Shown here: piece by piece, positions 20,360 through 32,450 of the stretch
Position numbering within the stretch: the stretch's first letter is position 1
How the letters are laid out: every line of letters begins with the position of its first letter
Assembly: GCA_012934845.2 (NCBI GenBank)
Contig: WNNJ02001832.1
Location: forward strand, 1-64,000
From: Pomphorhynchus laevis
Lineage: Eukaryota > Acanthocephala > Palaeacanthocephala > Echinorhynchida > Pomphorhynchidae
Direction of reading: 5' to 3'
DNA length: 64,000 nucleotides
Translations under genes and position numbers: made by a program
The notes under the pieces: generated by a model
Seen by the model: only the letters and a program-made list of their open reading frames with translations
Told to the model about the DNA's origin: nothing
Databases searched by the model: none

Positions 20360-20560
20360 TTATGTAATGAATAGTTGCTAGATCACACGAGATGACTTTA
20401 AAATTGAAAACTAGCTACAGAATCCATTCTTCATGATATCCAATTCTATACACCCTAGGGTGTATGGAATTGGATATCAAGTCACACGAGGTGACCTTCG
20501 CATTGAAAACCAGCTACAGAATCCTTCCTTCATGATATCCAATTCCATACACCCTGACTA
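20360..20560. repeat. Inverted rearrangement inside a satellite unit
   Basis: AATTCTATACACCCTA is followed at once by its inverse, TAGGGTGTATGGAATTGGATATCA, then the unit resumes at GTCACACGAGGTGACC. A ~100-base piece is thereby repeated, giving a 536-base unit. Confidence 0.7.
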
Positions 20561-23500
20561 CATACGGCTCTATTGCCACATCCGTTTTCGTTTCGACCGC
20601 TTTTTGCCACATGTTGGTAGCCCCCGGCTTGTAAGAAGGCTGACTACAAACTGTTCGGATTTTGAAATTTACTTATCTGAGATTATAGCGGTCGCTTTCC
20701 GTACTTGGATTGTTCTCTTGACTGCCAGGCTACGAATTTAGGATTATTAGATTTCACACAGTATATAAAACCTTTCATGATCTCCAGAAACTGCATTGTC
20801 CGAGATGCTCCATGGCTTGCTTATTATAGATTGTTTCGTAAAAGATCATAAAGATCGTTTGAAATCGTGACTTGTGATCCTTTGGTAGATGCTTATTATG
20901 TATTGAATAGTAGCTAGGTCACACGAGGTGATTTCGCATTGTAAACAAGCTACAGAATCCTTTCTCTATGATATCTAATTCAATACACCCTGACAAGTTA
21001 CGGCTCTATTGCCACAGCCGTTTTCGTTTTACCCGCTTTTTGCCACATATTGGTAGCCTCGGGAACGTCAAAAGGTTTACTACCAACTCTTCTCCTTTTG
21101 AAAAATGACTTATCAGAGATTTGAGCTGTCGCTCTCCGTACTTGGCTTGCGCTCGTGACTGCTAGGCTACGAATCTAGGATTATCAGATTTCACACCGTA
21201 TATGAAACATTCCATCATGATCTCCAGAAACTGCATTGTCTGAGATGCTCTCTATCATGCCTTTTATAGATTGTTTTGTATGAGATCATGAATATAGATT
21301 GAAATCGGGACTTATGATACTTTGATGGATGCTTATTATGTATTGAATAGTAGCTAGGTCACAAGAAGCGACTTTCGCATTTAAGCCAGCTACAGAATAC
21401 TAACTTTTGATAACTGATTTCATACACCCTGACTACTAACGGCTATTTTGCCACAGCCGTTTTCGTTTTGCCCGCTTTTTGCCATATGTTAGTAGCCCCG
21501 GGCTCGTAAGAAGGCTTACTAACAACTCTTCGCTTTTTGAAATTTAACTAATTCGTGTTTCGTGTCGCTCTTCGTACATGGCTTACGCTATTGACTGCTA
21601 GGCTACGAATCTAGGATTACCTGATTTTACACAGTATATCAAACCTTCCATCATGATCTCCAGAAATTGCATTGACCGAGATGCTCTCTGGCATGCTTGT
21701 TATAGATTGTTTTGTATAGGATCATAGAATCGATTGAAATCAGGACTGGTTATCGTTTGATGGATGCTTATTATGTATTGAATAGTAGCTAGGTCAGACG
21801 AGGTGACTTTAACATTGATAACCAGCTACAGAATTCTTCCTTTATGATATCCAATTCCATACACCCATACTACTAACGGCTCTATTTCACAGTCGTTTTT
21901 GTTTCGCCCGCTTTTTGCACAATGTTTGTCGCCTTAGACTCGTCAGAGGGCTGACTACCAACTCTTCCCTTTTTGAAATTTGACTTATCCGAGATTCGAG
22001 CTGTCGCTCTCCGTACTTGGCTTGCGCTCGTGACTGCTAGGCTACGAATCTAGGATTATCAGATTACACACCGTATATGAAACCTTCCATCATAATCTTA
22101 AGAAACTGCATTGTCCGAGATGCTCTCTGGCATGTCTTTTATAGATTGTTTCGAATGGGAATATGAAGATCGATTAAAATCGGGCTAGTGATCCTTTGAT
22201 GGATGCATATTATGTATTGAATAGTAGCTAGGTCACAAGAAGTGATTTTCGCATTGAAAACCAGTAACAAAATACTTTCTTCATGATAACTAAATCCATA
22301 CACCCTGACTACTAACGGCTCTATTGCCACAGTCGTTTTCGTTTGACCCGCATTTTGCCACATGTTGGTATCCCCGGACTCGTCAGAAGGCTGACTACCA
22401 ACTCTTCGCCTCTTGTAAATTTGACTTATCCGAGATTCGAGCGGTCGCTCTCCGTACTAGGCTTGCGCTCTTGACTGCTAGGCTACGAATCTAGGATTAT
22501 TAGATTTCATACAGTATATGAAAACTTCCATCATGATCTCCAGAAACTGCATTGTCCGAGATGCTCTCTAGCATGCTTATTATAGATTGTTTCGTATGGG
22601 ATCATGAAGATCGATAGAAATTGTGACTGATTATCTTTTGACGGATGCATATTATGTATTGAATAGTAGCTAGGTCACAAGAAGTGAATTTCGCATTGAA
22701 AACCAGTAACAAAATACTTTCTTCATGGTACTTAAATCCATACACCCTGACTACTAACGGCTCTATTGCCACAGTCGTTTTCGTTTGACCCGCATTTTGC
22801 CACATGTTGTTATCCCCGGGCTCGTAGGAAGGATGACTACTAACTCTTCGCCTTTCGAAATTTGACTTATTTGAGATTCGAGCTGTCGCTCTCCGTACTT
22901 GGCTTGCGCTCTTGACTTCTAGGCTATGAATCTAGGATTACCAGATTTCACACAGTATATAAAATCTTATTTCATGATCTCCAAAATCTGCATTGTCCGA
23001 GATGCTCCCTGGCATGCTTATTATAGATTGTTTCGTATAAGATCATAAAGATCGTTTAAAATCGTGACTTGTGATCCTTTAATGGATGCTTATTATGTAT
23101 TAAATTGTAGCTAGGTCACATGAGGTGACTTTCGCATTGAAAACGAGCTGCAGAATTCTTCCTTCATGATATCCAATTTCATACACCCAGACTACTATCG
23201 CCTCTATTGCACAGTCGTTTTTGTTTCGCCAGCTTTTTGCCACATGTTTGTCGCCTTCTACTCGTCAGAGGGGCTGACTAACAACTCTTCCCTTTTTGAA
23301 ATTTGACTTATCCGAGATTCGAACTGTCGCTCTCCGTACATCATTTACGCTTTTGACTGCTATGCTACGAATCTAGGATTACCAGATTTCACACAGTATT
23401 TGAAATCTTCCATAATGATCTCCAGAAACGGCATTGTCCGAGACGCTCTTTGGCATGCTTATTATAGATTGTTGCGTATGGGATCATAAAATCGTTTAAA

Positions 23501-25985
23501 ATCGGGACAGGTGATCCTTTGATAGATGCTTTTTATATATTGAATAGTAGCTAGGTTACACGATGTGACTTTCGCATTGAAAACCAGCTGCAGAATCCTT
23601 TTATTCCCATATCCAATTTCATACACCCAGACTTCTAACGGCTCTATTGCCACGGCCATTTTCGTTTCGTACGCTTTTTGCCACATGTTGGTAGCCCCCG
23701 GCTTGTAAGAAGGCTGACTACCCATTCTTCGCCTTTTGAAATTTACTTATCTGAGATTATAGCGGTCGCTCTCCCTACTTGGCTTGCGCTCTTGACTGCT
23801 AGGCTACGAATGTAGGATTATTTGATTTCACTAAAAAAACCTTCTTTCGTGATCTCCAGAAACTGCATTGTCCGAGATGCTCCCTGGCTTGCTTATTATA
23901 GATTGTTTCGTATAAGATCATAAAGATCGTTTGAAATCGTGACTTGTGATCCTTTGGTAGATGCTTATTATGTATTGAATAGTCGCTAGGTCACACGATG
24001 TGATTTCGCATTGTAAACAAGCTACAGAATCCTTCCTTTATGATATCTAATTCAATACACCCTGACAAGTTACGGCTCTATTGCCACAGCCGTTTTCGTT
24101 TAACCCGCTTTTTGCCACATATTGGTAGCCTCGGGCACGTCAGAAGGTTTACTACCAACTTTTCTACTCTTGAAAAATGACTTATCTGAGATTTGAGCTG
24201 TCGCTCTCCGTACTTGGCTTGTGCTCATGACTGCTGGGCTACGAATCCAAAATTACCAGATTTTACACAGTATATTAAACCTTCCATCATGATCTCCAGA
24301 AATTGGTTTGTCCGAGATGCTCTCTGGCATACTTTTGCCATAGCCGTTTTAGTTTCGCCCGCTTTTGGCCACATGTTGGTAGCCCCAGGCTCGTAAGAAG
24401 GCTTACTACCAACTTTTCGCTTTTTGAAATTAAACTAATCCGAGATTCGTGTCCTTCTTCATACATAACTTACGCTCTTGACTGCTTGGCTACGAATCTA
24501 GGATTACCAGATTTCACACAGTATATGATACCTTCCATCTTGATCTCCAGAAACTGCATTGTCCGAGATGCTCTCTGGCATGCTTTTTATAGATTGTTTC
24601 GTATGGGATCATAGAATCGATTGAAATCTGGACTGGTTATCCTTTGATCGATGCTTATTATTTATTGAATAGTAGCTAGGAATCACAAGGTGACTTTCAC
24701 ATTGAAAACCAGCTACAGAATCCTTCTTCATGATATCCAATTCCATACACACTGACTACTAACGGCTCTATTGCCACAGTCGTTTTTGTTCCGCCTGCCT
24801 TTTGCAACATGTTGGTTGCCCCTGGGTCGTCAGAAGGCTGACTACCAACTCTTCGCCTTTTGAAATTTGACTAATCCGAGATTCGAGCGGTCGCTCCCCG
24901 TACTTGGCTTGCACTCTCGACTGCTATGCTACGAATCTAGGATTATCAGATTTATACAGTATATAAAACCTTCCATCATGATCTCCAGAAACTGCATTGT
25001 CCGATATGCTCTCTGGCATGCTTATTATAGATTGTTTCGTATGGGATCATAAAGATCGATTGAAATCAGGACTGGTGATTCTTTTGATATATGCTTATTA
25101 TGTATTGAATAGGAGCTAGTTCACACGAAATGACTTTCGAATTGAAAACCAGCTACAGAATCCTTCCTTCATGATATCCAATTCCATACACCCTGATTAC
25201 TAAAAGCTCTATTGCTACAGCCGTTTTCAATTTGCCCTATTTTTGCCACATTTTGGTAGCCCCCGTTTGTCAGAATGCTGACTACAAACTCTTCGCCTTT
25301 TGAAATTTAACCCTTCCGAGATTCGAGATGTCGCTCTCCGTACTTGGCTTGCGCTCTTGGCGGCTAGGCTACGAATCCAGGATTACCAGATTTCACACAG
25401 TATATTAAACCATCCATCATTATCTTCAGAAACTGCATTGTCCGAGATGCTCGCTGGCATAATTCTTATAGATTGTTTCGTATAAGATCATAACGATCGT
25501 TTGAAATCGTGACTGGTTATCTTTTGATGGATGCTTATTATGTATTGAATAGTAGCTCGGTAACACGAGGTGACTTTAACATTGAAAACCATCTACAGTA
25601 TTCTTCCTTCATGATATCCAATTTCATACACCCAAACTACTAACGGCTCTATTTCACAGTCGTTTTTGTTTCGCCTGCTTATTGCCACATGTTTGTCGCC
25701 TTAGACTCGTCAGAGAGCTGACTACCAACTCTTCCCTTTTTAAAATTTTACTTATCCGTGATTCGAGCTGTCGCTCTCCGTACTTGGCTTGCGCTCGTGA
25801 CTGCTAGACTACGAATCAAGGATTATCAGATTACACACCGTATATGAAACCTTCCATCATGATCTTTAAAAACTGCATTGTCCGAGATGATCTCTGGCAT
25901 GTCTTTTATAGATTGTTTCGTATAAGATCATGAAGATCGATCAAAATCAAGCTAGTGATGTTTTGATTGATGCTTATTATGTATT

Positions 25986-26693
25986 GAATAGTAGCTAGGT
26001 CACACGAGGTGACTTTCGCATTAAAAAGAGCTGCAGAATTCTTCCTTCATGATATCCAATTCCATACACTCAGAGTACTAACGGCTCTATTGCCCAGTCG
26101 TTTGTGTTTCGCCAGCTTTTTGCCACACGTTTGTCGCCTTGGACTCGTCAGAAGGGCTGACTACCAACTCTTCCCTTTTTAAAATTTGACTTATCCGAGA
26201 TTCGAGCGGTCGCTCTCCGTACTTGGCTTGCGCTCGTGACTGCTAGGCTACGAATCTAGGATTGTCAGATTTGTATGGGATCATGAATATAGATTGAAAT
26301 CGGGACTTATGATACTTTGATGGATGCTTATTATGTATTGAATAGTAGCTAGGTCACACGAGGTGACTTTCGCATTAAAAAGAGCTGCAGAATTCTTCCT
26401 TCATGATATCCAATTCCATACACTCAGAGTACTAACGGCTCTATTGCCCAGTCGTTTGTGTTTCGCCAGCTTTTTGCCACACGTTTGTCGCCTTGGACTC
26501 GTCAGAAGGGCTGACTACCAACTCTTCCCTTTTTAAAATTTGACTTATCCGAGATTCGAGCGGTCGCTCTCCGTACTTGGCTTGCGCTCGTGACTGCTAG
26601 GCTACGAATCTAGGATTGTCAGATTTGTATGGGATCATGAATATAGATTGAAATCGGGACTTATGATACTTTGATGGATGCTTATTATGTATT
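25986..26693. repeat. Two identical shortened (354-base) satellite units
   Basis: Units at 25986 and 26340 share the same internal deletion of about 85 bases and are identical as far as I can read. The following unit (26694) shares their first ~300 bases but is full length. This is a very recent local duplication. Confidence 0.8.
26189..26258 (-). promoter_or_regulatory. Example of the A-box/B-box pair in the satellite
   Basis: On the minus strand ATTCGTAGCCTAGCAGTCAC leads to CCGCTCGAATCTCGGATAAG about 30 bases later. TAGCCTAGCAG fits the RNA polymerase III A-box pattern TRGYNNARNNG, and GCTCGAATC is close to the B-box GWTCRANNC. Similar pairs recur in nearly all units. The cloverleaf stems do not pair well, so this is not a functional tRNA gene. 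Confidence 0.5.
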
Positions 26694-28137
26694 GAATAGT
26701 AGCTAGGTCACACGAGGTGACTTTCGCATTAAAAAGAGCTGCAGAATTCTTCCTTCATGATATCCAATTCCATACACTCAGAGTACTAACGGCTCTATTG
26801 CCCAGTCGTTTGTGTTTCGCCAGCTTTTTGCCACACGATTGTCGCCTTGGACTCGTCAGAAGGGCTGACTACCAACTCTTCCCTTTTTAAAATTTGACTT
26901 ATCCGAGATTCGAGCGGTCGCTCTCCGTACTTGGCTTGCGCTCGTGACTGCTAGGCTACGAATCTAGGATTATCAGATTTCACACCGTATATGAAACCTT
27001 TCATCATGATCTTAAGAAACTGCATTGTCCGAGATGCTCTCTGGCATGTCTTTTATAGATTGTTTCGTATGGGAATATGAAGATCGATTAAAATCGGGCT
27101 AGTGATCCTTTGATGGATGCATATTATGTATTGAATTGTAGCTAGGTCACAAGAAGTGACTTTCGCATTGAAAACCAGTAACAAAATACTTCCTTCATGA
27201 TAACTAAATCCATACACCCTGACTACTAACGGCTCTATTGCCACAGTCGTTTTCGTTTGACCCGCATTTTGCCACATGTTGGTATCCCCGGACTCGTCAG
27301 AAGGCTGACTACCAACTCTTCGCCTCTTGTAAATTTGACTTATCCGAGATTCGAGCGGTCGCTCTCCGTACTAGGCTTGCGCTCTTGACTGCTAGGCTAC
27401 GAATCTAGGATTATTAGATTTCATACAGTATATGAAAACTTCTATCATGATCTCCAGAAACTGCATTGTCCGAGATGCTCTCTAGCATGCTTATTATAGA
27501 TTGTTTCGTATGGGATCATGAAGATCGATAGAAATTGTGACTGATTATCTTTTGATGGATGCATATTATGTATTGAATAGTAGCTAGGTCACAAGAAGTG
27601 ACTTTCGCATTGAAAACCAGTAACAAAATACTTTTTTCATGATAACTAAATCCATACACCCTGACTACTAACGGCTCTCTTTCACAGTCGTTTTTGTTTC
27701 GCCCGCGTTTTGCCACATGTTTGTCGCCTTAGACTCGTCAGAGTGCTGACTACTAACTCTTCCCTTTTTGAAATTTGACTAATCCGAGATTCGAGCGGTC
27801 GCTATCCGTACTTGGCTTGCGCTCGTGACTGCTAGGCTACGAATCTAGGATTATCAGATTTCACACCGTATATGAAACCTTTCATCATGATCTTAAGAAA
27901 CTGCATTGTCCGAGATGCTCTCTGGCATGTCTTTTATAGATTGTTTCGTATGGGAACATGAAGATCGATTAAAATCGGGCTAGTGATCCTTTGATGGATG
28001 CATAATATGTATTGAATTGTAGCTAGGTCACAAGAAGTGACTTTCGCATTAAAGACCAGTAACAAAATACTTCCTTCATGATAACTAAATCCATACACCC
28101 TGACTACTAACGGCTCTATTGCCACAGTCGTTTTCGT

Positions 28138-29034
28138 ATGGTAGTTCACCCTACTGATGATTGCTGCCGGCTACCATCAGATCGTCTAGGAGTGATAAAG
28201 AAGTCTGCTCTGCATGTAATCGAACTCCGGTTTTTGGCAAAATTTACAATTATGAAACTGAAGCTTTTTAGCTCCCGGAGCACAGTTTTACACATTCTAC
28301 GATTAAATTATAAAAACGTATCCGACAAAGGGATCCTGTGAGAAAGCAAGCAGCGACAGCAATTAAAATTCCTGCCGAATAAAATTAGGATGATCCGGAA
28401 AGCACGTTGTTAGTTTAAAGAGGCTATGCCCATGCTACTTCGTTAGCAAATTCTCGGAGATGCCTTTTAAATATATCACAAGGCAGCCGAAACGACTGAT
28501 GGTAGTTCACCCTACTGATGAGTGCTGCCGGCTACCATCAGATCGTCTAGGAGTGATAAGGAAGTCTGCTCTGCATGTAATCGAACTCCGGTTTTTGGCA
28601 AAATTTACAATTATGAAACTGAAGCTTTTTAGCTCCCGGAGCACAGTTTTACACATTCTACGATTAAATTATAAAAACGTATCCGACAAAGGGATCCTGT
28701 GAGAAAGCAAGCAGCGACAGCAATTAAAATTCCTGCCGAATAAAATTAGGATGATCCGGAAAGCACGTTGTTAGTTTAAAGAGGCTATGCCCATGCTACT
28801 ACGTTAGCAAATTCTCGGAGATGCCTTTTAAATATATCACAAGGCAGCCGAAACGACTGATGGTAGTTCACCCTACTGATGAGTGCTGCCGGCTACCATC
28901 AGATCGTCTAGGAGTGATAAGGAAGTCTGCTCTGCATGTAATCGAACTCCGGTTTTTGGCAAAATTTACAATTATGAAACTGAAGCTTTTTAGCTCCCGG
29001 AGCACAGTTTTACACATTCTACGATTAAATTATA
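28138..29034. repeat. 361-base tandem repeat, two full copies and a half
   Basis: Copies start at 28138, 28499 and 28860 and are almost identical; the third ends at a TA tract near 29034. Each contains GGCAGCC-GAAAC, a 21-base gap, CTGATGA and GTGCTGCC, plus a 10-bp pairing of CTGATGGTAG with CTACCATCAG (28496-28505 and 28532-28541 in the second copy). The ~80-codon frame across each copy shows no known domain. The sequence is unrelated to the adjacent 440-base satellite. Confidence 0.9.
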
Positions 29035-29044
29035 TATATATATA

Positions 29045-29068
29045 TTGGAACCAAACTTTTGGTTCCAA
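29045..29068. repeat. Perfect 11-bp hairpin after the 361-base array
   Basis: TTGGAACCAAA, two bases, then TTTGGTTCCAA, directly after (TA)n. It marks the edge of the tandem array. Confidence 0.7.
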
Positions 29069-29149
29069 TAGAGAGAGACAAAATTTATTTAATTTATTTA
29101 TTAAAACGACGTAGTGTCGTTTTTACAGATTCAAGCGAAACTAACAGTG

Positions 29150-30130
29150 ACTTATATTCCTACCTTGCTCTTAGAGGCTGACATTTTGACAATGGAGAGA
29201 GAATTTCATGTAACTTACGTTTAATTTATTAATGGAATGATTGGATTTTTGGATTCCTGTGGCTTTTTGCCACGGGCCAATTGACGAGGGACTTCCGGGT
29301 GGCGAATTCAGCATGCAACTCCTATATAGGGAACAATCTACAATTTACACTTATTGAATCTGACTCGCTAACGTACTCCCACTGTAACAACTGTCATCGA
29401 TGGGGGCATTGGGCTGCTGGTTGTAGTCTACCCCATAAATGTAGAGTCTGTGGTACGACAGATGAACACTAATGTAAGTGTGACAAGAATCCTGCTTGTA
29501 CGAATGGCGGAGATGGTCACCCTGCCTTGTCAAAGAAGCGCAAAGCTTTAAAGTGCTATCAGAAAAAACTTTAAGGTACGGTAGAGAAACCGACAAGCTT
29601 AGTGGAGGCATGTGGCTCAATCAATACGAGCGACAGAATTTCAGACACTGATGTTATATGAATTTTATAGTAACCAAAAACCATGCCTCGTGAGTCAGTT
29701 AGATAATATGATTCAACGTTTAATGGAAAAATTGATTGAGTCATTAACTCTGTCCGTATCTGTCAAGACCTCCATAAAGAAAGTACCCAAATCGAAAAAG
29801 AGAGCGGTTGGAACATCGACAAAATTTTAATCCAAACGTTGCTGACTTAGATCCCGCAATATACAGGACTTCGTCGTATATCCAGGATAATTGGATATTG
29901 CTTAATGGTCACAAACGTCCGCTGATATGGTGAATCTCACTAGACGGGTATCACTTAAAGTTCTGTAATATCAGGCAACCATTTCACTCTCGTTCGGCTT
30001 TTTGTATTTGCTTTACTGCAATGGTGAATGTTCCTCATTACTTCATATTTTCAGTTGCCCTCGCTTATGGCACATGTCGTTGAAAGATATCGATATCATG
30101 AAACGGCTCTAGAATGGAAATATATATAAT
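29150..30130 (+). mobile_element. Internally deleted LINE: ORF1 zinc knuckles and ORF2 C-terminus
   Basis: The 29281-29472 frame reads SLTYSHCNNCHRWGHWAAGC, a CX2CX4HX4C zinc knuckle. KCRVCGTTDEH follows, and after a frame break KNPACTNGGDGHPALSKK. Several knuckles with a GGxHPA motif are typical of ORF1 in I/Jockey/R1-type LINEs. Around 29990-30110 another frame gives CNGECSSLLHIFSCPRLW, like the C-terminal Cys-His end of ORF2. The endonuclease and RT between them are missing. The ORF at 29612-29830 is basic and may be leftover ORF1. Confidence 0.55.
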
Positions 30131-30348
30131 TTAGAGGTTCAATTAAGGCTAACCGCGTGAACGTAAATCAGAAATTTACTTAACTCTTCCTTAGTTTTGA
30201 TTCCTGAAGATTGCATAATTTATTTATAGGTGTACCTTGATTGCAATTATATAATTATGTGATTATTTTTGTAATTTCTTTAATTTTTACCCATGCTAAG
30301 AGGCGATTGGGCATTATAATAATAATCTCTTCATTAGTATTATAATTA

Positions 30349-30850
30349 TTGGCTAAGTTGAGCATTATTATTACAATTATTGGCCTATTTGGGAATGCTA
30401 CGAATCGTTCCTTCATAGATATATGCGTTTTTAACTCTTTGGTTCCGTCGTACTCATTTTATCGAATATCAGACCCTTTTAAATACCACGACAACCGCAA
30501 AAATGCAAAATATAAAGAACGAATAATGAAAATTGAGCATGCATCTTTTCATCTAATTATCTTATCGACTACATTAGGTATGGATCCGACAACGAACGCA
30601 GTACTGAAGCAAATATCAAGACAGATATCCATTCGCGGCCATTTTTCGTACATGGATTGAACCCTACGATCAAGGATATCAACATTAATAGCAAAGCAGT
30701 TTCAATGTCAATAAGGATGCAACCTTACGCATTTTGGAAAGCAGACATGGAAAACCAATTATCACACAAAATCATATATAACGTTCTAAGTCTAATAATG
30801 ATAAAAGACCTATTCGCGGATAACCCGTAAATTGTAATTTTCTGATTGCA
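30349..30850 (+). mobile_element. LINE ORF2 C-terminal fragment (EHxxFxxLxFSTxxGM type)
   Basis: The frame encodes DICVFNSLVPSYSFY, then AKYKERIMKIEHASFHLIIL and STTLGMDPTTNAVLKQI. From memory this matches a conserved post-RT block (FNPxAPSY .. YxxRVxEIEHGxFTPLVFSTxGGMGxxA) common in LINEs of fish and aquatic invertebrates. RT itself is absent. The remainder to 30850 matches only weakly. Confidence 0.6.
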
Positions 30851-31299
30851 AAAAATACATTTTTTTAATTATTGGTTAAGTTATTTATATATAGATAAAA
30901 TGCTAACTAAAGATAAACGACATTTAATTTTCTGAACCCAATACTGCTTTGGTGACATGACATTGAGAGTAGAGCAGGACCGTGCTTTAGCCAATACTCG
31001 CCTCCCGTCCGTCTTAACTTGTTAAAACAAATAAACGTGTAATCACAAATTCCAATCAAATGTATAAAATTATAGGTTTGCTGACAACGCTTCAATAAAA
31101 TAATGATCACAATGACAGAAAATAACCAATAAAATTTCTATGTCATTTGAAAAATATAATTTTCACAAGCTTTTTACATCACTAAAATTTGGTCCCATAT
31201 CACTTTTTCACGTTTAATGAGAATAAAAATAGCATCTCAAAACTTTTTTACATATTTTAAATAGTTGATAATTATATATTATTGATAAATAATTATTGG

Positions 31300-31474
31300 A
31301 ACTGAATCAAAGAAAAGAAGAAATTATTTTTGATATTTCGTTAACTTCTGTTAGCATCTTCAGAAAATTACATTTACTGAAGATTAAGTAATTTCTAAAG
31401 TAATTTTCTGAGGATGCTAACAGGAGTTAGCGAAATATCAAAAAAATTTCCTCTTTTCTTTGATCCAGCTCCTA
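31300..31474. mobile_element. Foldback of PLE ends, GCTAAC-stem type
   Basis: Arms 31300-31372 and 31398-31474 are inverted repeats. Each arm has CTGA(A/G)GA, one extra base, a 6-bp GCTAAC stem and GAAATATC. The plus-strand copy at 31408 has a perfect GCTAAC/GTTAGC stem, and UUUU/AAAA could form stem I. Confidence 0.6.
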
Positions 31475-31674
31475 TAATTATTTACTTTTTTACATTTTTA
31501 AAACATTTTAACATATAAATTATATACACTAACAATTTCTGAATTATGGACCATGTGACAAAAAAAGTGTCTTAAAATGTCATGTTTAACTTAAACTGTA
31601 AATTTGAAATAAACCAATAGATTTTTGTATATTCGTTATTATGTTTCAAAAAGCAATTATGTTTTTAAGTATAC

Positions 31675-31730
31675 TTATATACTAAATGATTTTATATCAA
31701 AATCATTTAGTATATAAGCAATTGTCCGTG
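31675..31730. repeat. Short inverted repeat
   Basis: CTTATATACTAAATGATTTT is followed after a short loop by AAAATCATTTAGTATATAAG, a near-perfect 20-bp hairpin in otherwise featureless AT-rich DNA. Confidence 0.7.
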
Positions 31731-31984
31731 ATCAAAAAAATTGATCGTGAATATTAGATTGACCTTGTTTTAAAGATTCGGAGCATTCTCTGTTGTACTT
31801 GTCACATAAATTTGAGTCGCACACTTTGTTTGCTCTCTACAGGTTCTGCTCTACAACCGACACTCTTCATCTGGCATTCTATAGTCATGACATCGAAGAA
31901 ACTATAAGGACTGCCTTATAAAAAACTAATTGAAAATGTAGCTTGATTTTGTTATAGTATTAAATAAATGTCTTTTTACTAATT

Positions 31985-32215
31985 ATTGTATCTTTTTTAT
32001 TGCGATCCATCCTTGAGAATACAAAAAATACTTTATTTATTTGATATTTCGACTGTACTTAGCAGTCCTTTTCAATTGTAAGAACTTTAATAACCAAACC
32101 TTTTTTTAAAGTTCTTACAATTGAAAAGGACCGCTAAGTACAGTCGAAATATCAAATAAATAAAGTATTTTTTGTATTCTCGGGGATGGATCGCAATAAA
32201 AAAGTTACTTTTGAC
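31985..32215. mobile_element. Foldback of PLE ends, ~100-bp arms
   Basis: Arms of about 100 bases (31990-32092 and 32106-32210) are inverted repeats, with a few mismatches. The outer flank (TTACTTTTGACCCGAAAGC) is shared with the 6.4-6.6 kb foldback. The central motif is a GACTG/CAGTC stem followed by GAAATATC; the CTGANGA box is degenerate here. Confidence 0.65.
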
Positions 32216-32374
32216 CCGAAAGCAATTCTCAACGATAATTATTGCATGTGATAAATTAAATCATAACATTAACAGTCAAGAGATGGACCTTCTTCCAATT
32301 GTTTGCCATTTGTTAAAATATCAATCATTTGTCTTCAAACGGTATAGGGATCAAGTCCAACAAGCATACACCAG

Positions 32375-32450
32375 CAAGACACCTTATGATTAGGAACACC
32401 TAAGGGAATCGAAGATTACCCTAGGTGTCCCAATCATAAGTCTGCCAAGC
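32375..32450. repeat. Imperfect inverted repeat
   Basis: CACCTTATGATTAGGAACACC pairs imperfectly with GGTGTCCCAATCATAAG about 25 bases away. A run of eight G follows at about 32529. No gene is seen from 32.2 to 33.5 kb. Confidence 0.5.

Larger units (their letters stand above)
19926..28137 (-). repeat. ~440-base satellite array, about 18 units plus a partial
   Basis: Units begin GAATAGTAGCTAGGTCACAC at 19926, 20369, 20905, 21345, 21780, 22219, 22661, 23102, 23542, 23977, 24667, 25107, 25547, 25986, 26340, 26694, 27133, 27575 and 28014. Most spacings are 435-443. Exceptions are 536 (internal inverted rearrangement near 20455), 690 (a fused unit) and two of 354. Each unit carries on the minus strand an A-box-like TAGCCTAGCAGTCAAGAGCG and, about 30 bases on, a B-box-like CTCGAATC. 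It therefore probably descends from a tRNA-related SINE. Open frames of 60-103 codons inside it repeat with the unit and are chance frames. The array starts directly after the TA tract and stops abruptly at the 361-base repeat. Confidence 0.9.

Noticed and set aside
26189-26258. tRNA gene in the satellite
   Set aside because: A- and B-box-like strings are present but the acceptor, anticodon and T stems do not pair.
22139-28149. Repeated minus-strand frames starting MWQNAGQTKTTVAIEPLVV as a protein family
   Set aside because: They recur with the period of the 440-base satellite, are open in only some units, and have no domain. Chance frames in a repeat.
28138-29114. The ~80-codon frame in each 361-base unit as a gene
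   Set aside because: Identity among units reflects recent tandem duplication, not coding constraint; no domain and no start context.
30349-30660. 103-codon frame as a membrane protein (hydrophobic start)
   Set aside because: The hydrophobic N-terminus is chance; the rest matches a LINE C-terminal block.
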